Assembly (NCBI GenBank): GCA_029465975.1
Contig: CM055749.1
Location: forward strand, 13,885,641 to 13,949,640
From: Dallia pectoralis
Taxonomy: Eukaryota; Chordata; Actinopteri; Esociformes; Umbridae
Direction of reading: 5' to 3'
Length of the DNA: 64,000 nucleotides
The stretch's first letter is position 1, and every line of letters begins with the position of its first letter. A model generated the notes under the pieces. It had not been told where the DNA came from. It saw only the letters and a list, made by a program, of their open reading frames with translations, and did not search any database. Below are positions 1 through 11,110 of the stretch, one piece after another. A program made the position numbers and the translations under genes.

Positions 1-259
1 CTTTGTGAAGCCAAACACACCTTATATAGGATACCTAATGCAGCAGATAAAAAACACGTCTGGGTATTGAAGAGTGACAAATGACAGCCCAAGCTAGTGC
101 CTGTACATGGTCCTTAATGCAAGACAAAAATCACCCACTTCTTATCTGACGATATATGCTAATGTGAATTAAAATTAGACGGGTAAGATTATAAATAAAC
201 AATGTAGTGTTAACAGGCCCATAGCTACTGACCACTGAGATGAGTGGATGTGGACCCAC

Positions 260-370
260 CTGTTTGTAGAGCCACCCCCGGACCACTACTGGGATATTGG
301 GGTTCCTTTTGATTGCATGGTCCCTCTTGCCAAAGCTGTGCACCTTGCCACTGTTCCTGAAACCTTGTGG
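260..370 (-). CDS. plekha7: plekha7 coding exon 6 (start of PH domain)
   Basis: This 111-bp exon (37 codons, phase 0 at both ends) has the acceptor gtttgccag and the donor AAACAG|gtgggt. It encodes residues 145-181, including KVHSFGKRDHAIKRNPNIPV followed by VVRGWLYKQ. This is the conserved entry into the PH domain: the basic stretch and the first beta strand with its GWL motif. The PH domain of this family binds phosphoinositides and helps place the protein at the membrane. The remaining PH strands and the coiled-coil and proline-rich C-terminus must lie beyond position 1. A short open frame runs past both splice sites but its extra residues do not match the family. Confidence 0.96.
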
Positions 371-2271
371 CTGGCAAACACAAACACATTGGTTATGAAC
401 AGGGTGGTTTTTCCGGTTACATTTCAAGTATCTGCTGTCAGTTGACTCGGGGAGCTCAGGGTTAGCAGGAAGCAGGAAACGATGATTACATACACAACCA
501 GTAGAAAAAAAGTCATATGTTCATTTTTTTTAAAATTAAAATTCAGGTAAAGGGCCAACTGAAAGTTTATATGTATTTATTGAAAGTCTGCAAATGTATC
601 ATTGCTTTTCTTCCCACTTATTTACACAATGCCTTAGACTTGCAAACGTGTGGTCGGTAGAATTAAGTTATGTGTATTCCAGGTGAATTGCAGCAACAGC
701 TATTATTGATGTATAAAACCCATCCCAATGACACCAGGGATGTGTACTTTAGGTGATGTGCAGTGCTGGGTGTGTGCCAGATATATTGTTTTGCAACTAT
801 GACAAAAAGTTCCATTTTATTTTGTTAATCATCAAAATCCTTTGCCGCATCGGTACAGAATTTGTGGGTTTTTTTGTTGCACACTTTAAATTTCATGGAG
901 AAAGAAGTGTGACAGTGTAGGGGGACTTTACTGGTCTCACTGTTTGTAATGTAATGAAAATGTAAAGCACTCAGCCAGCGTCACTCCCACAACATTCTAC
1001 AGGGCTATCCTTCGTTTTTCAACAGGACCCAAATCTCCAGACTAAGGGCCAATTGGCCAAGAATGAGAGTGAGGAAGTGTTGGATTATGTATGTCACCCA
1101 AACTACTACCAGCCGAACTGTCATGAGGCCAGCCTTTATTCACCTAGTCCTTAGTAGATTACATATCGTATTTTGCAGTAACCAGGGTACGCAGAATAAT
1201 GTATCTTTTTTAATGCCGAAACCAAAATGAAAATTGATTTTTATATTGCATTCTGAAAACACGGGCATGTTGACCGTGAGATCGAATTTCAAATTGCAAG
1301 TTTCAACTAAATGCTCCCTTTTTCTGTTGCTTTTTGCGTTGGGCATGTAGCATGTGTATCAGGGGAAGTTGCATTGTCATTGCTAGGTTTCGTGTACATG
1401 TTCTTAATAAACATTGTGTTACTTCTGTTCCTCACATCTCCTCTAACTATTCCCAGGCTAACACCAAACACTAGCTAGCATAATATTTGAAAACAATGAC
1501 AATAAAGTGATCATCTTGGGAGAGTATTGGGGTAACTAATTTTCAGGTAGGTTAAATGGTTCTGGCCGACACAATCCTAGACCTAAAGCATCACTGAGAC
1601 TGCCAGGCTGGCATGTACTTCTGTATTTACCAATGTCAACCTCATTTCAGGCAGAAAGGGCTAGGAAGGGCAAAGTGTTGGGCAGGAAGTCCCGCTTTAG
1701 TAGCCTGCGAATAATCATTGGAGACACTAAATCATTTTATTGATGGGCTAAGATAGACCACAGTCATGTCAGCGACAGAGCAGAATGAGAGTCTGGAAAG
1801 TTCCATCAACTGTTCTGTGGAACTAGGAACCTTCTTCATTAACCTTCTTCATTGGTAGGGGGCCATCACAAAGCGCATACATACCTGTATAGACAAAACT
1901 GCAACTAGCTGCTGTTTAAACGTATTATACAGTACCTTCACTAAGCCCTTTGAGTTGAGACAGCACATTACACAGTACAGTATTAAAGCCAAGGCCAACC
2001 ACCGTGGAGGTGTAATTAAGTCTTGACGAAAATCCCTAACCAATTAAAGAGTCCGGCCATTAATCAAAACGAGAGTAAGTGCCCTGGAATATATAAAACC
2101 AATTCTCCAGCATGTGCATTAACACTCTCCCTTATCCAGAACAATATCAATCGAAATGCTTTACACTGAAATCGCTTGAAGTAATCGCCGCAACACATTT
2201 GCGGTACAGACCCGAACAAATTAAACACTGAGTATGAAATGCTTGCTCTTAACGGATACACGTCTTCTCAC
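371..2271 (-). other. plekha7 intron 5
   Basis: This AT-rich intron has no transposon ends, tandem arrays or coding similarity that I can recognise. The short open frames here have no family resemblance and look like chance. Confidence 0.8.
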
Positions 2272-2401
2272 CTTAGACCCAGAGGTAGCATCCACTGTAG
2301 ATGCAGTCACGGGTGTAGAGGTCTGGCTAACCATGCTGGGGGGGCGTTGACAGGGTGGTGGAGGTGGTGGTGGTGGCTTAGACATGCCCCGGGCCTCTGT
2401 C
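2272..2401 (-). CDS. plekha7: plekha7 coding exon 5 (WW-PH linker with polyproline run)
   Basis: This 130-bp exon lies between the acceptor gccttccctgcag and the donor TCTAAG|gtgaga. It completes codon 101 and encodes residues 102-144. The segment QRPPSMVSQTSTPVTAST aligns with the mammalian PLEKHA7 linker just before the PH domain (RPSSMVSETSTAGTAST, from memory). After GMSK there is a run of eight prolines encoded by a CCA/CCT microsatellite, where the mammalian protein has a short polar stretch. The linker is probably unstructured. The exon starts in phase 1 and ends on a codon boundary, consistent with exons 4 and 6. Confidence 0.92.
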
Positions 2402-4018
2402 CTGCAGGGAAGGCAGTCGACAAGTAAATCAATTACAGGACCGGCCAACCGGTTAACACTGTGTCTGACAGGATACTTGACACATCTGGTTTCATCAAAG
2501 AACGGGAAACATTATGGCACTTTTCCACTTCCACCCTCGACAGAAAGAATAAGAGAAGAGATTACAACTCCACCGCAGAAAGGCATTCTGCTGAATATAG
2601 ACAGAAACGTATCTGCTCTCTTTCTTCGTCTCCCTCTGACACAGGCGCGTCATAATTCTTCTTGGTATCAAAACATTTTTCACAGCCAGTTTGGGGTAAG
2701 AAATACAATTTGTTCCAATTCACTGTTATGGCATAAAACCGAACAGCGTTTTGTACTTATCCAAGATCTCGCAACATCTGTCCACAAGGGCCAGTACTCA
2801 CACAGCATTTGTTTGCAGTTCAAGAGCACCCTAGCTTGGTGATGGACCCGGTAGGACAAAGAAGGATGTTGATGTGGTCGCTTCTCTAAGATAAAGATGG
2901 AATCTGATGCTTTTGCTCCGTTACAATGAAGGAATTATCTTGGGCAGTTATTCAAGACCCAGGCAGTGACGGAACTCACACTGGTACACAGGTTGTAGTC
3001 AGCATAATAAGAAAGACAAATGGAAATTACAGCACGAAGAGGATTGATGGAAAGTCTAACACTATAGGGGCTTTTACTTTTTGCAAAGAGGGTTTATGAA
3101 CTGAGCTTACCAAACAATTGAACCCGTCTACATTTAATTAACACTCCACTCCATAATGATAACAAAATGCAGTAGTGCAGAGGGTTTGGGTGAGTAAGGA
3201 AATAATTACTTGAATCCCAAATTAAGTAATTAGGCATAAGACGGCTTCTTCCAAACACTTGGATAGACTCATTCATGTTTCTGTGTAAGACCACTGCTCC
3301 GGATATCATTACACATCCGGTAAAAATGTTACAGTATTTTGTTCTGTAGTGCTTTGATAATAAATGTCTGATTAAATTTAAGATTTAAAGTGAGTGTTTT
3401 TTTAACAATGATTTTCTTTTTGTCACTCCCACCTCACCAGTGGAAGACTGTATCTCCATGCCATAAGCCTCTTGATGCCGTCCTCACTTGGGCCCACAGT
3501 GCCTGAATACTCAGTTCTTAAGCATCATGTTGTAAACCTGTTTAGTGCAATAATCTCTCTATTTCTTAGATAGAGTGATATCCAATGCCTTGGAAAAGTT
3601 TGTTGGCGCTTTTGAAGAATTTTCGAATATTCCATTGTCTTCTGGATATAGTTTTCGTTAGGAACTGTACTAACCAACCATGAAACCACCCGGTCACAGG
3701 TGATTTTTCCTGCCATGACGTGAAACTCATTATTTCCACAAGGGTGGACATTTAGCTTCTCAAGGCACCTGGTGCAACACAATGACATGCGACAACAAAT
3801 CCTACATGGGTGACTCTGAGAACCACAGTGAACATACAATATGTCAGAATTGTTCCATTATCTAAGACTACAACTCTGGAGCAATAATTATGTAAAACAC
3901 TACTCTAAAATGTCTAGTCTAATCCCTAGCATGTGAAACGTTACTGTATATATGAGCAGAAGTGCTAACTGATTATCGGTCTTTAAAAAGTTCCAACGAA
4001 CGTGAATTTGGTAACTTA

Positions 4019-4325
4019 TGTCACAATTGGTGAAACATTAGGTTCCCACTCCGGGGATTTTAGTGGGCTGGATGCTTTATTTCCGGTGGTTTTGTTTTCA
4101 TTGTGCACACCTGGGGTCATTTTCGATGATTAGCTTGCTATTTAGTTATTCGGTTTAGTACACAGTGCTTAGCATTATTTGAAGTTACAGTCTGTGTTAG
4201 AGGTGTGTTTATGTTTATATATATATATATACTGTATATATCACTGTGTTGTTATAATAAATACCACGAACGGTTCTCGCTCTGTACGTGGCTTTCATCC
4301 ACACTACACCAAGGATGCCGTGACA
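4019..4325 (+). mobile_element. Solo LTR, gypsy-like (TGTCAC...GTGACA family)
   Basis: The element starts TGTCAC and ends CCGTGACA. It shares blocks with the LTR at 34446: the CATTAGGTTCCCAC start, the GTGCACACC block, a TTTAGT...GTGCTTAGCATT block, an ACGAACGGTT segment and CACTACACC near the end. AATAAATACC fits a polyadenylation region. The flanking 5-mers are ACTTA (left) and ACTTT (right), a near-perfect target duplication. No internal retroelement genes remain. Confidence 0.7.
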
Positions 4326-5489
4326 ACTTTACTCTTTTTTCTTTCGTTACTGAGCTTTTAGTACAACAAACAATAGAGTCATTCATAATACAATTGACCA
4401 GATTTGTTCTACCAACTATGGATGTATTGGTTACTGGAACTAGACAAACAAAAGACCATTTTATGTGTGAGCCTGAACTGAATAGAGCCATGCACCTGAC
4501 AGCCCAATGGTCATGATCAACTTGTCAAACTAATATAGTTTAAGAGATGTAGAAATCCTGAAATGTACCCTGCTGGCTATATATATATTAGTTTAGGTCA
4601 GTGCTTACATTACAACTCATTGCCCTGCTCGTACCACTAAACCGAGACATGAAATAGGTTTTGACTAACTGGTATTTATATTGTTGGGTGTGTTTCAGTG
4701 TTCCAGTGACATTTTGGAGAAATAAAAGGTGATGGAATGTGTCTACAGCAAGGGCAGGCTGAGGGCATGACAGAAAAACAGACAGAAAAAACAGACAAAA
4801 ACAAAGGATGCAGTGTCAGAGGACATTTGACCACTATGGAAAAACAATAAAAATGTTCTCATCTACCTGAATATGGGCCAGAATTTTTACAGCATGTTAT
4901 TGTACTGCACCAAGGGGAATCTCGCCTGTTTTATTTGCGGCTTTCACAGTGTTTACCTCTGCTGCCTTTTGAAGCATTCCTGGGAGATTTGCTGTGAGAT
5001 TGGCAGAGGAAAGTCGCAATATTTCAGCGAGAAGGATGAAGAGATCCAGGCATCAGGCCAACTAGGTTATCACCTGAGATAAATGGCCAGCTCTGCTAAA
5101 ATACAGAATTGAGGGGTGCAGATATCGAACCACAGCCAATACAGCCGTCGCTTCTGGATAACAACAAAGCACAAAGGAAATTCTCTCAAGTGATGATCAC
5201 CGATCTAGATTACATTTGATAGATGCGATAGTGCCATCCGCCATTAGCTCAAAAAGTCGTTTTAGCTGACTAATCTTTTTGTATAATGTTCATCTTCTGC
5301 ATGAATAATACATTACAATACAAATAAAACATAATACTACAGTACACTTGAAGGTCTCTAACCGGCTGAGTAACAACTCAGCTTTAGGTCGACATGATAA
5401 ATTACTCTAGTCAGATTGGGGGTTTCTGTTTCCTGCCATGTGATTTTTCAAAACTATATTTCAGGTAAAAGAAATAATACCAATCAAAA

Positions 5490-6265
5490 TTGTGGGTGTT
5501 ATGACAAAAAATAGGGATCGAAAACTTTGATAAAATTTATATTGATAACATTATTGAGACTGCTTAACGATACAAGTCTTTATTGATAGCACCATTGATA
5601 CTTTTATATTATTTGGTGAATACGAGACGTAAATAAATTTCTTTATCTAAACCGTTACCTCTGATTTTAACATGATGTATTATGAACTATAACAGCAGTA
5701 AAATTATATGTAGAAATTATATTATTGGACATCAACAACGCGGTAGCTGAAAATTGATTAATTGTTAGCTGAAAATTGCATTTATAATTTTTACTATGTT
5801 AAATTCTATTGAATACAAACTATAGCAATCAAAAAGTCTGCTAAACTAAATCAACAAATTATCGATCTCTTTATTTTCATTAAACAAAGATAAGGCATAA
5901 ATTATAAATCATAAAGATCTATCCAGCATACTTTGATAATTTCGAAAACCAATATTTTGCAACGTTTGTCGGCAAATATAACGCTCGGTGCGATGCTAAC
6001 CTTTCAACATGTTAAAAATCATAGATTTTTGCTAAATCCATTAGCGATACACATTTTTTACTTCACGCATTTCAAAACATTCCCTTCTGATTTTTTATTA
6101 ACACTATTTGTATATTAAAGAGGATACCTTTAGGGTATGATGAGTAAAAAACTCTTTGGTTGACATTTGTGGGAGTTATATTATAGTGGAATACTTCTCT
6201 GAAATTTCACCCTCACACATTCAGTATCGCGAGATCTCATGGCACGGGATCTCGTCACACCCCTA
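5490..6265. mobile_element. Probable hAT-type non-autonomous relic
   Basis: The right end reads CTCGTCACACCCCTA. The left end GTGGGTGTTATGAC is a weak inverted match. An AATCAAA heptamer flanks both sides (5482 and 6265 regions). The interior is AT-rich without coding capacity. The left boundary is uncertain. Confidence 0.35.
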
Positions 6266-8403
6266 ATCAAATGTGTTCCCTAAAACACAGAAGGATTATG
6301 GCCTGCACTTCCTGGTTGTGAGAGCCGAGTCATAAGATCCTGAACAGCATCAAATCTGCCATGCCGACAAATATCTCTAAAGTGACATGCCAGAGTCCAC
6401 TGGGAAACTCGTCAATTATGCACAGCTTTAATCATGAATTGAATAAGGCCGGCAAAAACTAATCAACAACGTCAATACTTAAAATAGTTGGCAGCGATTA
6501 GTTAAGTGTATGTGATAAAGCAACAAAAAATTGACTGAAAAACGGTTGAGGGTGTGGCTATTCCAGTAGAATACAAGTTGAAAAGCTGAACATATGTGAC
6601 ACAGGAGTTTGATAGTGATGCATGCACTTCACACTGGAGTCATGACAACAGAGGATGAGGAGAGCACAGCACAATGCATTGTGCTCCGGTGTGCATTTCA
6701 CAGAGTTCATTTTAGTTTGGCTTCTAGATATTAGTTGTATTTGGAATTGGTCATATTGAACGCTCAGTTAATCTGTAGTAAGGAATGACCGAAACAATGA
6801 ACCACCCCTGGTGTGCATTATGTATTTCAGGACATTGTCAGATATACTTAGACACGCGTCGGACTGACAAGAACATTCGTGAAACTCAAATGGTTCATAT
6901 ATATTCTGAAATGTATTAAATGTCCCAAACAGTTTTTATGCTGGTGGTTGTGTTTAAACTCTACCGGCTCTAAGATACTTGAAATGATCCCGCCTCATTT
7001 ATCAGCTGTGGTGTGACTTGTATTCCTCATGTTAAAATGTGTCACAACGCTGGGTTGGCAGGAGACAGAGCTGGACAAACACTCAAACACACACAAACAC
7101 TCCTGTTCATTCATTCCAACCAAAGACATGGCAGAAAACATGACTTCCACATTTAAATCCCTTTCCCATAGTCATAACCTAACAAAATGTCTTAAAAGTA
7201 CACTGAATGTGTGTATATTTTAAATATTTCAGTTAAATATTTATAGCCCCGTTACTACAGTACAATGTCCCTGGCATCCAGTGTCTCAATGTTATCATAA
7301 CTGCTTACATCTAAAAAAAAATATTGTATATGCAAATTAAACACAGTTTGAGACAAATAAATTAATTAAATTACCTCTGATCTCACCAAGTACCAACAGA
7401 CTGAAATACCCGTAACACCTTGGAGAAATTTCTCTTTCGTTATCTGTCGACCGCCACAAAAATACACTTCCAATATGTTGAATAACTAAAATATCTTTCA
7501 ACAATAGTATACATATTCTATATAATACTTACCAACCAGTCAAGATATTGTATACGGCATGAGAAGATCTTAAAATATTAAGAGTAACACGGGGGTAACA
7601 CGGGGGTAACACGGGGATACAGTTTCTTCATTTCTAAGAGTAACATGTGAGAATGAAACAGAGTACTCTGACTCTAACAGCATGACTATGCAATATTAGA
7701 CCGTAACAATGCGAAGTGTGCCTGCCCGTCCCTTCTGTTCCCATCCAACTCCCCAGGTGGAACGCAGGAGAGGAAACCCAGTTCTCCATTTAGATCTGAG
7801 TGGATGTGAAGTCCACACCTTGGCTTTCACAGAGCATGCAACAGGCATTTGTTTGGGCTACGCAAGCTGGTATAGGAGACCTAAATACTGCATGGCACCC
7901 TCACTTTCCCCTGGGCGCACTAGTCAAGCTGTTACATATCTCCATTTTAAAAACTAAAGCATGACCGGAAGGAGGGGATAGAGAGGTAAAGAGAGGGGAG
8001 AGGAAAGGAGTGTTCAAACCAGTTGGCCGGTTTGAGGTATAAATATCTGCCACCAGAGACTCTAAGGCGCTTGAGAAGTCCTGTGATTTTAGCTCATTCA
8101 ACCCCTGCACACTGCGGACATTTGATCCTTTAAAAAGAAGAATGAACAATAGAAACCAGTCAAACCCATGTGAACCATAGTTGGCTATAGGGACATAATG
8201 GAAATACCTTGGTGGGCAGCCTTTGTTTAAGTGCAAGCAGCTATGAATTCAAGACAGAGGAAGGAATAAATACATTTTATTTAATAAAATGGCAGTATTT
8301 TTATCTGCTCCCTGCATGACCTAAGCACCAACCACATGATACAGTAGACTAAAGAGACGGTTTAGAAACATCCTTGATTGAAAGAAAATATAGAGGCACT
8401 CAC

Positions 8404-8487
8404 TTTTCCTGGAGCATATACTCAGTGTTTTCTGGAGATATCTGTCCAGTCACAGGGTGTCGGAAAGAGGTGCTCTTTTGGTTGTGG
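8404..8487 (-). CDS. plekha7: plekha7 coding exon 4 (second half of WW2)
   Basis: This 84-bp exon supplies the last base of codon 73, residues 74-100 and two bases of codon 101. It reads HNQKSTSFRHPVTGQISPEN and continues EYMLQE, matching mammalian PLEKHA7 after WW2. The second signature tryptophan of WW2 is phenylalanine here (SFRHP), as I recall it is in mammals, so WW2 is non-canonical by descent rather than damaged. The donor is GAAAA|gtgagt. The acceptor ctctctcag is the end of a long CT-rich tract, which is unusual for an essential splice site. The frame joins exons 3 and 5 exactly. Confidence 0.95.
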
Positions 8488-8576
8488 CTGAGAGAGGGAG
8501 GAGAAAAGAGAGGGAGAGAGAGATAGGGTAGAGAGAGAGGGGGTAGAGAGAGAGGGTAAAGAGAGAGAGGGTTAAT
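8488..8576 (-). repeat. CT-rich tract forming the exon 4 polypyrimidine region
   Basis: On the gene strand this is almost pure CT for about 85 bp and ends in the ctctctcag acceptor of plekha7 exon 4. It is the near part of a GA/CT array that resumes at 9167 beyond a SINE. Confidence 0.85.
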
Positions 8577-9165
8577 AATAATAAATAATAATTCATTACA
8601 TTTATAAAGCGCTTTTCTTCCTGGGAACTCAAAGCGCTTTTACACGAAAGGGGGAATCTTCTCAACCACCACCAATGTGCAGAATCCACCTGGATGACGT
8701 GACAGCAGCCATATTGCGCCAGAACACACACCACACACCAGCGTACAGGTGGAGAGGAGACGGTGATGATGAAGCCAATTAGTACATATATATATGGGGA
8801 TGATTAGGTGGCCATGATGGACAGAGGACAAGGGGCAGATTTGGCCAGGATGCCGGGGTTACACCCCTACTCTTTATCGAAGGACATCCTGGGGGTTTTT
8901 AATGACCACAGAGAGTGTGGCCTCGGTTTAACGTCTCATCCGAAGGAAGCTTTTTGACAGTATAGTGTCCGCGTCACTATACTGGGGCATTAGGACCCAC
9001 ACAGACCAGAATTCCATCCTGGCCTCACAAACACCTCTTCCAGAGGCAACCTGGTTTTTCCAGGAGGTCTCCCATCCAGGTACTGACCAGGCTCAGCCCT
9101 GCTTAGCTTCAGTGGGCAACCTGTGTTGGGCTATAGGGTGATATGGCTGCTTACCCTCTCTCCTG
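8577..9165 (-). mobile_element. 5S-rRNA-derived SINE (SINE3-like), minus orientation
   Basis: Read on the minus strand from about 9160, the head contains GCTAAGCAGGGCTGAGCCTG and CCTGGATGGGAGACCTCCTG, matching 5S rRNA box A, intermediate element and box C. The body is followed by AAAGCGCTTTGAG-type sequence and a TTA-rich tail at 8577-8600. A second, plus-strand copy lies at 62860-63527. The element splits the GA/CT array; GGTTAA on both sides could be part of the target duplication. Confidence 0.8.
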
Positions 9166-9166
9166 G

Positions 9167-9655
9167 GTTAAGAGAGAGAGAGGGTAAAGAGAGAGGGGGA
9201 GAGAGAGGGTTAAGAGAGAGAGAGGGTAAAGAGAGGGAGAGAGAGAGGGGGGTAAAGAGAGAGAGGATAAAAAGAGAGAGAGAAAGAGAGAAAGAGAGAG
9301 AGGGTAGAGAGAGAGGGGGGGAAAGAGAGAGAGGATAAAGAGAGAGAGAGAGAGAGAGAGAGGGTAGAGAGAGAGGGGGGAAGAGAGAGGGATAAAGAGA
9401 GAGAGAGGGTAAAGAAGAGAAGAGAGAAAGAGAGAGGATAAAAAGAGAGAGAGGGGAAAGAGAAGAGAGAGAGGATAAAGAGAGAGAGATAAAGAGAGAG
9501 AGAGAGGGTAGAGAGAGAGGGGGGAAGAGAGAGAGGATAAAGAGAGAGAGAGAGGGTAGAGAGAGGGAGAGAGAGAAAGAGAGAGGGTAAAGAGAGAGGG
9601 GGGTAAAGAGAGAGAGGATAAAGAGAGAGGGGAAGAGAGAGAGAGAGAGAGAGGG
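9167..9655. repeat. GA/CT-rich degenerate array
   Basis: About 490 bp of GAGAGA blocks alternate with GGTAAA and GGATAAA spacers. The strand is purely purine apart from scattered T. It yields leucine/serine-rich open frames on the minus strand that are artefacts. Mirror-symmetric purine runs could form triplex (H-DNA), which is inference. Confidence 0.9.
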
Positions 9656-9985
9656 TGAAGGATGGCAAACAACAGCAAAGACAAAAACATCATTAGTATG
9701 GCATCATGAATCACGTCAGCTCAAACACTTCAGCCGTATGTGTCCTGATGTATTCTACAGTAATATACCAACATTCAATGACTTTCTCAACCAAGTGTTG
9801 AATGTGGTAGTGTTGGCTGAACAAAGCAGGGGCTCATATTATTAATGCAAAGTGTTTGAGTCATGGCTCTCCCCAGCTCACCAAGCTATAATGATTTTAA
9901 TTATATGGCTTCAGCTAGGAACTTCCAGTATCCCTGTGGTCAGATAAAATCGGAGAGAGACATGGGTTGGAATAATAATGATAAT
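9656..9985. other. Unassigned intronic stretch
   Basis: No repeat ends, arrays or coding similarity recognised. Confidence 0.6.
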
Positions 9986-10215
9986 GCCATGGTTTTTCTG
10001 AGGGACTGGCCACCCCTCAAAGCCGGGTTCCTCTCTAGGTTTCTTCCTAAATTCGACCCATCAGGGAGTTTTTCCTAGCTGCTGTGTATCAACTTTTATC
10101 AACTTCTTGGTGTGTGCTCTGTCGAGTTCAGGCTGGGTGTTTGTAAAAGCACTTTGTGAAAACTTTGTTGAAAAAAGGACTTTATAAAATACATTTGATT
10201 GATTGATTGATTGGT
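9986..10215 (+). repeat. Dispersed teleost repeat with GATT tail (LINE/SINE 3' end)
   Basis: The motifs GGTTCCTCTCTAGGTTTCTT, CCTAGCTGCTGTG and a final (GATT)n after ATAAAATACATTT match the 3' tail of a widespread fish retroposon. The 5' end is truncated. There is no coding capacity. Confidence 0.65.
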
Positions 10216-10551
10216 TTGCACTAAACGTCTCCAACCATTACGACTTCCTAATACACTTTGAATGGCACTGGCAGATGTGCCCATCTGAGAGCAGAGTAAT
10301 TCCAAGAACTAATCTCTGCTAAACTTTACATGAGCTTTAATAACAGCATTGGAGCGAACATGATTCTGTGTTTCTACTTTAGATTTATAATGTCGAGAAC
10401 ATTTTCAAACCAAACCGACCTCCTTATTTACTCTGGGAATTGGTTCTGACTGTGAGTGACCGCTAGATGTTAGTGGAATGTTTCTGGCAAGGATACTGCA
10501 TCATGCAAAATGTCTCTAGGCACATCAGAGCATCCTAGACTGGCTCTCTTC
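10216..10551. other. Unassigned intronic stretch
   Basis: Nothing recognised between the GATT tail and the solo LTR target site. Confidence 0.6.
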
Positions 10552-10556
10552 AGCAG

Positions 10557-10934
10557 TGTCACGACCGCTGTAAGGTGTAGTGTAGGAAGCCATGTGCAGA
10601 GTCGTAGATAATCCGTTTAAAGACAAGGTTTATTTCTTCAAACATAAAACAAACCGAAAACGGCGACAAAAGGCTAAATGGCTAAACTGAAATGAAAGTG
10701 CGCATATGTAGCGTCTTATAAATATACAGTTCCCAAAACCAATACAACCTATTTACAAACAAACACTCACCTCTATCATACTGTGACATGTAACAATGAA
10801 GCGCAACGAGTGACATCTAGCAATCCCCTTTATAGCCCAGTGATTGCAAATCCCCAACAGCTGTAACCAACACAAACCAGGAAGTGGGCACCCGAAACCA
10901 GACAGTGCAGTACCCTAACTCACCACTCGTGACA
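10557..10934 (-). mobile_element. Solo LTR, gypsy-like, minus orientation
   Basis: This 378-bp element starts TGTCACGACC and ends ACTCGTGACA. It is flanked by a perfect 5-bp target duplication AGCAG (10552-10556 and 10935-10939). On the minus strand it reads TGTCACGAGTGG, then AATAAACC (poly-A signal region), CTACACTACACC and GGTCGTGACA, the same order as the copies at 4019 and 34446. The perfect duplication and TG...CA ends support an LTR formed by LTR-LTR recombination. Confidence 0.85.
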
Positions 10935-10954
10935 AGCAGGGCAAGCTAAAACTA

Positions 10955-11110
10955 CATATTTATTTTTTTACTTTTATTCAACCAGGTAGGCTGATTGACA
11001 ACAAATTCTCATTTGCAACAGCGACCTGGCCAAGATAGGGGGAAAAATGTGCAGGACAACATACAGTTACACAATAAATACACAGAACACAAAAGTGCAA
11101 ATAGAGTGCA
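10955..11110. repeat. Dispersed repeat (CCAGGTAGGCTGATTG family)
   Basis: It contains CAACCAGGTAGGCTGATTG, ACAAATTCTCATTTGCAAC and AGCGACCTGGCC, shared with 23190-23280 in this window and with common salmonid/pike dispersed repeats as I recall them. Family assignment is uncertain. Confidence 0.55.

Larger units (their letters stand above)
2402..8403 (-). other. plekha7 intron 4
   Basis: This 6-kb intron contains a solo LTR (4019-4325), a probable hAT relic (5490-6265), a short TA run near 4217 and three copies of a ~10-bp motif (taacacgggg) at about 7585-7617. The rest (2402-4018, 4331-5480, 6275-7580, 7620-8403) shows nothing I can name. Confidence 0.7.

Noticed and set aside
2384..2842. 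152-codon plus-strand frame
   Set aside because: It overlaps plekha7 exon 5 on the opposite strand and has no family resemblance.
9080..9160. 5S rRNA gene
   Set aside because: Only the promoter-bearing part of 5S is present, diverged and fused to a retroposon body; it is a SINE head.
9151..9714. Leucine/serine/proline-rich minus-strand frames of up to 187 codons
   Set aside because: They are pure products of the CT-rich array.
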